Source: Cupriavidus cauae
GTDB lineage: Bacteria; Pseudomonadota; Gammaproteobacteria; Burkholderiales; Burkholderiaceae
Assembly: GCF_008632125.1 (NCBI RefSeq)
Contig: NZ_VWRN01000031.1
Coordinates: 124,001-188,000, forward strand
DNA: 64,000 nt
Direction of reading: 5' to 3'
Shown: piece by piece, positions 59,155 through 64,000 of the stretch
Position numbering within the stretch: the first letter of the stretch is position 1
How the letters are laid out: the number at the start of each line of letters is the position of its first letter
Program-made: the position numbers and the translations under genes
Notes under the pieces: model-generated
What the model was told of the DNA's origin: nothing
Seen by the model: only the letters and a program-made list of their open reading frames with translations
Database searches by the model: none

Positions 59155-59952
59155 CTACTTGGTGCTGACCGACCGCCGCGCGGCATCGCACTCCTCGCAG
59201 CCAACCTGAGGCGGATGCAGGAAGACGAGCGGATCGCGAGCCAACTGCTGCCGCACGACATCGACGATGTCCCGCGCCCGCATCAAGCGGGCGCCGGCAT
59301 TGCCAACTGGGCCTTCACGCTGAAGGCCCTTTTCCTTGAGCCATCCGTCCACCAGATCGAAGCGCTGGCAGCAGTGGTCGTTTTCGAGATAGTCGATGCG
59401 AGCCGGCTTGCCGTCCCGCAGCACCGTGCAGTGATGCGGCACGCCGTAAGGCACGCCGGCCATCAGTTCGGCCAGATGGATCGTGGTGTTGGCGTCATGG
59501 CCCACGCCAAGCAGCAGCACCTGTCCATCGAGCTCGTGCACGCGGCCGACCGGGCTGGCCGGAATATGGGGCGGCAACGGCAAGGGATCCGCGGTGATTC
59601 GATGCGCATGCGGTCCCGCCGCCGCGAAGGCAAACGGGTGGTGGCTGCGAACCACGTCGGGCAGTCGCCAGAAGGCATCGGCGACCGCGCCAAGGTCCGC
59701 CGATGCCGGCGTGGCGGCCGGGTCGAAGGGCGCGTCATCGTCATCGCCCCACGACGGCATCACCAGCGTGCCGGCAGGGCCGGCCGCTTCCCGCAGCGCC
59801 TCGATCAATCCTTGTGGGCCCCGTTGCACGGGCCTGATCGAGCGGAACGACGCGTGGACCAGCAGCACGGCGCCCGGAGGCACGCCGAGCGCGCGCAACT
59901 GGGTCACCAACTCGGCCTGTTGCCACGCGCGCGGATCATCGGGATGCCGCAT
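59155..59952 (-). CDS. AAC(3)-family acetyltransferase (YokD-like)
   Basis: Antibiotic_NAT-fold enzyme of 265 residues, related to aminoglycoside 3-N-acetyltransferases. Marks are VLLVHASFRSIRPVQRGPQG, TLVMPSWGDDDDAPFDPAAT, VVRSHHPFAFAAAGPHAHRI and VLLLGVGHDANTTIHLAELM. Family members include true AAC(3) resistance enzymes and chromosomal proteins of other function, so drug resistance should not be assumed. Its first 17 bases overlap the end of the upstream HxlR gene, implying coupled expression. Confidence 0.9.
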   Translation of the reverse strand: MRHPDDPRAWQQAELVTQLRALGVPPGAVLLVHASFRSIRPVQRGPQGLIEALREAAGPAGTLVMPSWGDDDDAPFDPAATPASADLGAVADAFWRLPDVVRSHHPFAFAAAGPHAHRITADPLPLPPHIPASPVGRVHELDGQVLLLGVGHDANTTIHLAELMAGVPYGVPHHCTVLRDGKPARIDYLENDHCCQRFDLVDGWLKEKGLQREGPVGNAGARLMRARDIVDVVRQQLARDPLVFLHPPQVGCEECDAARRSVSTK

Positions 59953-60256
59953 ATTTTTGTCCCCATTCGGCGACCGGCCCCAACGCCCGATTCAATGCCC
60001 GGCCGGCCGGCGTCAGCGAGTATTCCACACGCGGCGGTACCTCGTGAAACACCTCGCGGCGCACGATGCCGTCCGCCTCCATCTCGCGCAATTGCTGGAT
60101 CAGCATCTTCTCGGTGATGCCATCGAGCAGTCGACGAAGCTCTCCGGTCCGCAAGGGCCCGGCATGCAGCTCGTACAGGATCAGCGCCTTCCATTTGCCG
60201 CCGATCACTTCGAAAGCAGGGCCGATGCCGCAGTTGTAAGGCTGGCTGCGTTTCAT
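59936..60256 (-). CDS. HxlR-family transcriptional regulator
   Basis: Winged-helix regulator of 106 residues. The family pattern is QPYNCGIGPAFEVIGGKWKA then LILYELHAGPLRTGELRRLL and GITEKMLIQQLREMEADGIV, with wing residues in VPPRVEYSLTPAGRAL. ATG 60256 has GGAG nine bases upstream and is preferred over TTG 60271 or ATG 60265. A conserved Cys near the N-terminus (NCGIG) could be a redox or aldehyde sensor as in HypR/YodB relatives. It is divergent from the reductase gene at 60372, a probable target. Confidence 0.92.
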   Translation of the reverse strand: MKRSQPYNCGIGPAFEVIGGKWKALILYELHAGPLRTGELRRLLDGITEKMLIQQLREMEADGIVRREVFHEVPPRVEYSLTPAGRALNRALGPVAEWGQKYAASR

Positions 60257-60371
60257 TCGATTCATCTCCAATACTTACCAATTGGATAGTACCTGTCATT
60301 TTAGTGCGTACTTGACCATCCAAACCGTACATTCGCATACTGCGCCAACGTTACACGAATGGAGTGCGCAG

Positions 60372-61262
60372 ATGAAAACGGTAGCCGTGATCGGCCTCGG
60401 CCAGATGGGAACGAAACTCGCCAGCCTGCTGTTGCAGGCGGGCATGGAAGTGCATGTGTGGAACCGCACGCCGGACAAGGCCGCATCGTTGGCGAGCCAT
60501 GGTGCCATCGTCGCGGATACGGCCGCACAGGCGGCGGCTGCAGCCGAAGCCGTCGTCATCTGCGTGCACGACTACGCGGCCACGCACGCCATCCTGTCGG
60601 GAGACGGGGTCAAGGCGGCGCTGAAGGGCAAGCTGGTGTTGCAGCTGACCACCGGAAGCCCGCAGGACGCGAAGGAGTTGGCGGCCGTGGCGCGCGAGGT
60701 GGGTGCCGGCTATCTGGACGGCGCCATCCAGGTCGCGCCCGAGCAGATGGGCCAGCCCGATACGACCATCCTCGTTTCCGGAAGCCGTGCGGCACATGCC
60801 GATGCGCGCGATCTGCTGGCGGCGCTCGGCGGCAATATCGTCTACCTCGGCGAAGACGCTGCCGCCGCGGCCACCATGGATCTGGCGACGCTGTCGTACG
60901 TCTATGGTGCGTCGATGGGCTTCTTCCAGGGCGCCGCGCTGGCGCAGGCCGAGGGGCTCGACGTCGGTGTCTATGGTGGCATCGTCGAAGCGATGTCTCC
61001 CTCGTTCGGCGCATTCCTGCGTCATGAGGGGAATGTCATCGAGAAGGGCGATTTCGCGATCTCGCAGAGTCCCTTGTCGATCTCGGTCGATGCCACCCGG
61101 CGCATCGAAGAGGCGATGCGTCGTCAGGGCCTACGGAGCGAATTGCCCGCGCTGATTGCACAGCTGCTGCGCGACGCGGAAGACGCGGGATATGCGAACG
61201 AAGAGTTCGCGGCCGTGACGAAGATCTTGAGGGGCGCGGCGGCACCGACGTCCGTCGGTTGA
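60372..61262 (+). CDS. NAD(P)-dependent oxidoreductase, imine-reductase-like
   Basis: A 296-residue protein of the 6-phosphogluconate/beta-hydroxyacid dehydrogenase superfamily. The Rossmann motif is VAVIGLGQMGTKLASLLLQA, followed by VHVWNRTPDKAASLASHGAI. The central segment GYLDGAIQVAPEQMGQPDTT replaces the DAPVSGG motif of true hydroxyacid dehydrogenases, and the catalytic lysine is not conserved (TMDLATLSYVYG). That pattern is typical of imine reductases. It is divergent from the HxlR regulator, whose likely operator with CCAATTGG lies in the 115-base gap. Confidence 0.87.
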   Translation: MKTVAVIGLGQMGTKLASLLLQAGMEVHVWNRTPDKAASLASHGAIVADTAAQAAAAAEAVVICVHDYAATHAILSGDGVKAALKGKLVLQLTTGSPQDAKELAAVAREVGAGYLDGAIQVAPEQMGQPDTTILVSGSRAAHADARDLLAALGGNIVYLGEDAAAAATMDLATLSYVYGASMGFFQGAALAQAEGLDVGVYGGIVEAMSPSFGAFLRHEGNVIEKGDFAISQSPLSISVDATRRIEEAMRRQGLRSELPALIAQLLRDAEDAGYANEEFAAVTKILRGAAAPTSVG

Positions 61263-61632
61263 GCCGCTCACGTCGAGCTGTCTCCATTCTTTGTGGCAAG
61301 GCTGCGGGCGTGGCGCGCCGCCTCGTGTGCATGGCGCGCCAGCCCCGGCGATTCCGGCTTGGAGACTGATCTTGCCGGGCCTGAAGCGGGGCAACAATGA
61401 TGCGTCCGGCATATTAGGCATCACCCGGCGGAATGGCGGCCGGCAGCTGGGTTGCCGGCGCGCACTGCGAAATCGATGCCCGTTGGCAGTGGCCGCACGC
61501 GGCGATACCATTGCCTTCGCCAGTCTGGATATAAGGAATCGAATCGATCGGTATCCCCGATTCGGTCCGCTGCGGCGCGGTCTTGGCGCGCGAGATGACC
61601 GGCATCGCCGTTGTCGAGCGGAAGAGTTCAAC
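61263..61632. other. Gap before homospermidine synthase
   Basis: 370 bases with no credible gene. An in-frame open stretch continues upstream of the homospermidine synthase GTG, but it is Arg-rich, low in conserved content and lacks a ribosome binding site, so it is not taken as coding. No clear promoter was seen. Confidence 0.5.
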
Positions 61633-63039
61633 GTGATCGAGCAAATCGTCATCGTCGGCTTTGGCTGTATCGGGCAGGCCGTGCTGCCGCTGCTGCAGCG
61701 AACCTGGCCACGGGCGGCCATCACCGTGGTGGATCGCTCGCTGGACGATCGCCGTCGGCAGGTCGTGGCGGCGCACGATCTGCGCGCGGTGGAGGCCGGC
61801 ATTACCGCGGACAATTTTGCGCCCGTCCTTGGCCCGCTGCTGCGCCCGGGGACCTTTCTGGTGAGTTTGGCGCCTTCCGTCTGCAGCCGCGACCTGATCG
61901 CACTGACGCAGCACCGCGGTGCCTTCTACATCGACGCCGGCATCGAGCCTTGGGACTATGCCGGCAACGCCCCCGCCTCGCAGCTGAGCAACTACGCGTT
62001 GCGCGAACGGATGCTGGCATTCGCCCGCGGCCGCGAGACGCTGCCGACTGCGCTGGTGGCGCATGGCGCCAACCCGGGCATGGTGTCGGTGCTGGTCAAG
62101 GCGGCCTTGATGGAGCTGGCGGGCCATGCCGGGCTGGAGGCGGTCGAACCGCGGCATCGCGCCGGCTGGGCCGCGCTCGCACGCCGTCTCGATCTACGGG
62201 TCATCCAGATCAGCGAATACGATAGCCAGCAAGCGCCGGGCTTCCCGCGCGATGGCGAATTCGCCAACACCTGGTCCGCGGAGGGCTTCATCACCGAATG
62301 CCTGCAGGACGCGGAACTCGGATGGGGAACGCATGAGCCCGCGCTGCCCCCCGGCGGCTACCGCCACAGTGACGGCTGCGGTGCGGCGATCGCGATCAAT
62401 CGGCCGGGACATCGCACGCGCGTTCGCTCATGGTCGCCGGCGCACGGACCGTTCGACGCCTACCTGATCACGCACAACGAATCGATCTCGATCGCGGCCT
62501 ACCTTACCGACGATGGTGCCCAGGGCGCCGGTGCGGCCGATGCAGCCGATGCAGCCGGCCGGCCCCCGTATCGTCCCACCGTCTACTACGCCTACCGCCC
62601 CACCGCCGCCACGCTCGCCTCGATGCAGTGGCTCGACGACCGGACCGCCACGCGCGTACGCGGCGCACGCATCCTGCGCGACGAAATTGTCAGCGGCGAG
62701 GACGAACTCGGCGTGCTGCTGCTCAGCGGCCGATACGGCGGCATCTGGTACGGCTCGCACCTCGGCATCGAGCGAGCGCGCACGCTGGTACCTTACAACT
62801 CGGCGACGAGTCTGCAGGTCGCCTCCAGCCTGGTGGCCGGAATGCGCTGGGTGCTGGCGAACCAGCGGCGCGGCGTGGTGGAGTCCGAAGCGGTGGACTT
62901 CCGTTCCGTACTCGCCGACGCAGCGCCCTGGTGGGCGCCGCTGGGCGGGCATGTCACGGACTGGCAGCCGAAGCCGGGGGCGAGGTCCCTGGTGATCGCG
63001 GACTTCCTGCCGGACTGGCCGACGACATGGCGTCGTTGA
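61633..63039 (+). CDS. hss: Homospermidine synthase
   Basis: NAD-dependent enzyme of 468 residues that joins two putrescines (or putrescine and spermidine) into homospermidine, a polyamine typical of alpha- and betaproteobacteria. It belongs to the saccharopine-dehydrogenase-like fold. The GTG start gives VIEQIVIVGFGCIGQAVLPL with the NAD motif GFGCIG. Further marks are GAFYIDAGIEPWDYAGN, VAHGANPGMVSVLVKAALME, EFANTWSAEGFITE and YNSATSLQVASSLVAGMRWV. An Ala/Asp-Gly insert (GAGAADAADAAG, near residue 300) is a species-specific loop. GGAAGAG lies upstream of the GTG. Confidence 0.92.
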   Translation: MIEQIVIVGFGCIGQAVLPLLQRTWPRAAITVVDRSLDDRRRQVVAAHDLRAVEAGITADNFAPVLGPLLRPGTFLVSLAPSVCSRDLIALTQHRGAFYIDAGIEPWDYAGNAPASQLSNYALRERMLAFARGRETLPTALVAHGANPGMVSVLVKAALMELAGHAGLEAVEPRHRAGWAALARRLDLRVIQISEYDSQQAPGFPRDGEFANTWSAEGFITECLQDAELGWGTHEPALPPGGYRHSDGCGAAIAINRPGHRTRVRSWSPAHGPFDAYLITHNESISIAAYLTDDGAQGAGAADAADAAGRPPYRPTVYYAYRPTAATLASMQWLDDRTATRVRGARILRDEIVSGEDELGVLLLSGRYGGIWYGSHLGIERARTLVPYNSATSLQVASSLVAGMRWVLANQRRGVVESEAVDFRSVLADAAPWWAPLGGHVTDWQPKPGARSLVIADFLPDWPTTWRR

Positions 63040-63322
63040 GGCGCTGCTTTATCCAATACACGGAATGGCACCATTGGCCCCACGTACCCGTGCCATCCAT
63101 TGGTGAAATCTGCGGAAACCGGCATTATTGACCGCGATCATTCCGTGCATTGCCTGGTGTATATTCGCGCCAATTCCTGGGCCATCGCCGATTTATCAGG
63201 TGGAATTGCATTTCGCCCATATTGGAATGCGATTGTCGCAACGGCTGCGTATCGGTTTGCCACGCAATACCGTTGCCCATTCGGGAGCGCCGTAAATCAA
63301 CGCATTTTTGGAGCCGGGAAAA

Positions 63323-64000
63323 ATGACAAATCTCTCGCGCCATGCCGCAATTCGCCCGCGGCACCAATTGCAGCGGCCGGCCCAATGGCTGCTGTTGCTG
63401 TGCCTGTGCTGTCTGTCGCTGCTGTCCGCATGCGGCGGCGACGATGACGATGACAAGCAGGTGCCGGCCCCAACCCCGACGCAGCAGGCGCCCGCCGGCC
63501 TCAGCTATGGCATGTCGTCGGCCGTCTACGAGGTCGACAAGCCCATCGTGCCCAATCATCCCAGTGCGAGCGGCGGGGCGATCGAGCGCTACACCATCGC
63601 ACCGGCGTTGCCGGAAGGGTTGGTTCTCGATGCCGCCACGGGGATTATCTCGGGGACGCCCGCCGCGGTCACTCCCTCGACAGTCCATGTCGTGACGGCG
63701 CGGAACGGCGCCGGCAGCGCGACCGCCAGGGTGCAGATCGAAGTGCGGAAGACAACGGTGGCCCCAAGCCAGCTGGCTTACCGGGAGCCCGCCGTCGTCT
63801 ACACCGTGGGTGTGCCCATTGCCGCGAACGGACCGACCAACGGTGGCGGACCGATCGATGCCTACACCATCACGCCCGCGCTGCCCGCGGGGCTCGCGTT
63901 CGATACGCAGACGGGCGTGATCACTGGCACGCCAGCCGCCGCGGCGGCGGAGGCGACCTATACCGTGACGGGACGCAATGCGGCCGGGGAAGCGACGGCG
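63323..64000 (+). CDS. Ig-like (He_PIG) repeat lipoprotein, 3' truncated
   Basis: Lipoprotein with a putative-Ig repeat array. The first 226 residues are visible and the frame runs off the right edge. After a positively charged start, the hydrophobic core WLLLLCLCCLSLLSACGG carries the lipobox LSAC. An Asp-rich linker (GGDDDDDKQ) and Pro/Thr/Gln stretch follow. Two He_PIG-type repeats are visible, each about 90 residues, with the hallmark LPEGLVLDAATGIISGTPAA and LPAGLAFDTQTGVITGTPAA. Such proteins are surface-anchored and often long. Function (adhesion or carbohydrate binding) is not determined. ATG 63323 is preceded by GGGAAAA. Confidence 0.85.
   Translation, partial: MTNLSRHAAIRPRHQLQRPAQWLLLLCLCCLSLLSACGGDDDDDKQVPAPTPTQQAPAGLSYGMSSAVYEVDKPIVPNHPSASGGAIERYTIAPALPEGLVLDAATGIISGTPAAVTPSTVHVVTARNGAGSATARVQIEVRKTTVAPSQLAYREPAVVYTVGVPIAANGPTNGGGPIDAYTITPALPAGLAFDTQTGVITGTPAAAAAEATYTVTGRNAAGEATA

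Noticed and set aside
59155..59952. Calling the AAC(3)-family gene an aminoglycoside resistance determinant
   Set aside because: The family contains chromosomal members without resistance activity, and nothing in the context suggests a mobile resistance gene.
61291..61632. Longer N-terminus for homospermidine synthase
   Set aside because: The upstream in-frame stretch is Arg-rich and unlike the family. The GTG at 61633 with a ribosome binding site gives the normal length.

Overview
The window is a 64 kb piece of a high-GC betaproteobacterial chromosome. The organism is most likely a Burkholderiales member close to Cupriavidus or Ralstonia. The reasons are the strong G/C third-position bias, the abundance of tripartite tricarboxylate transporter (TTT/Bug) parts, a porin with the classic Burkholderiales N-terminus (MKKSALTLALGTLLAGSAYA), a minCDE operon of betaproteobacterial type and a homospermidine synthase. 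Both ends cut genes: an RND permease on the left and an Ig-like-repeat lipoprotein on the right. I found no rRNA, tRNA, IS element, prophage or CRISPR array.

Layout, left to right. 1-7.0 kb: the end of an MdtB/MdtC-type RND pump, a ChaN-like lipoprotein, a SoxR gene facing a RidA-family gene across a near-perfect SoxR promoter, a glutathione-reductase-like flavoenzyme, a patatin phospholipase and a PaaI-type thioesterase. 7.0-15.5 kb: an AbrB-type membrane protein, a complete tctCBA uptake system, its tctDE two-component regulator, and an orphan periplasmic binding protein divergent from tctD. 15.6-22.9 kb: a full AcrAB-OprM-type efflux operon with its divergent TetR repressor, an AcrR-like operator and a strong terminator. 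23.0-28.3 kb: a small accessory group (NYN nuclease, RhuM-like protein, MazG-like pyrophosphohydrolase, DUF72 protein) and an MFS exporter with a divergent AraC regulator. 28.3-35.7 kb: M20 amidohydrolase, FAH-family hydrolase, periplasmic glutathione peroxidase, a purine-rich G-tract repeat, a DHA2 MFS pump with a large palindromic operator, a CBS protein, an orphan 404-residue protein and a small zinc-ribbon protein.

35.9-45.4 kb: an orphan Bug receptor, an aquaporin, two divergent paralogous OmpR-like regulators (one with a degenerate receiver) with a tiny histidine-kinase-like partner, a porin, minCDE, CorA and a RelE/ParE toxin-antitoxin pair. 45.5-53.5 kb: an alpha/beta hydrolase, a second TTT permease pair (tctB, tctA) without a receptor, and three hydroxyacid dehydrogenases, which together look like an uptake-and-oxidation module for a hydroxyacid. 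53.5-58.5 kb: a fatty-acyl module (thioesterase, TetR, AidB-like acyl-CoA dehydrogenase, acyl-CoA ligase) in which the ligase carries an in-frame amber codon. 58.6-64 kb: FKBP isomerase, AAC(3)-family acetyltransferase with an HxlR regulator, an imine-reductase-like enzyme, homospermidine synthase and the truncated Ig-repeat lipoprotein.

The less ordinary signals are the mini two-component cluster at 37.8-40.3 kb, the interrupted acyl-CoA ligase, the repeat-extended SoxR, the operator-bearing promoters at 33.4 and 49.2 kb, a possible minus-strand small RNA at 45.5-45.9 kb, and a recurring class of 11-bp tandem arrays in intergenic DNA.
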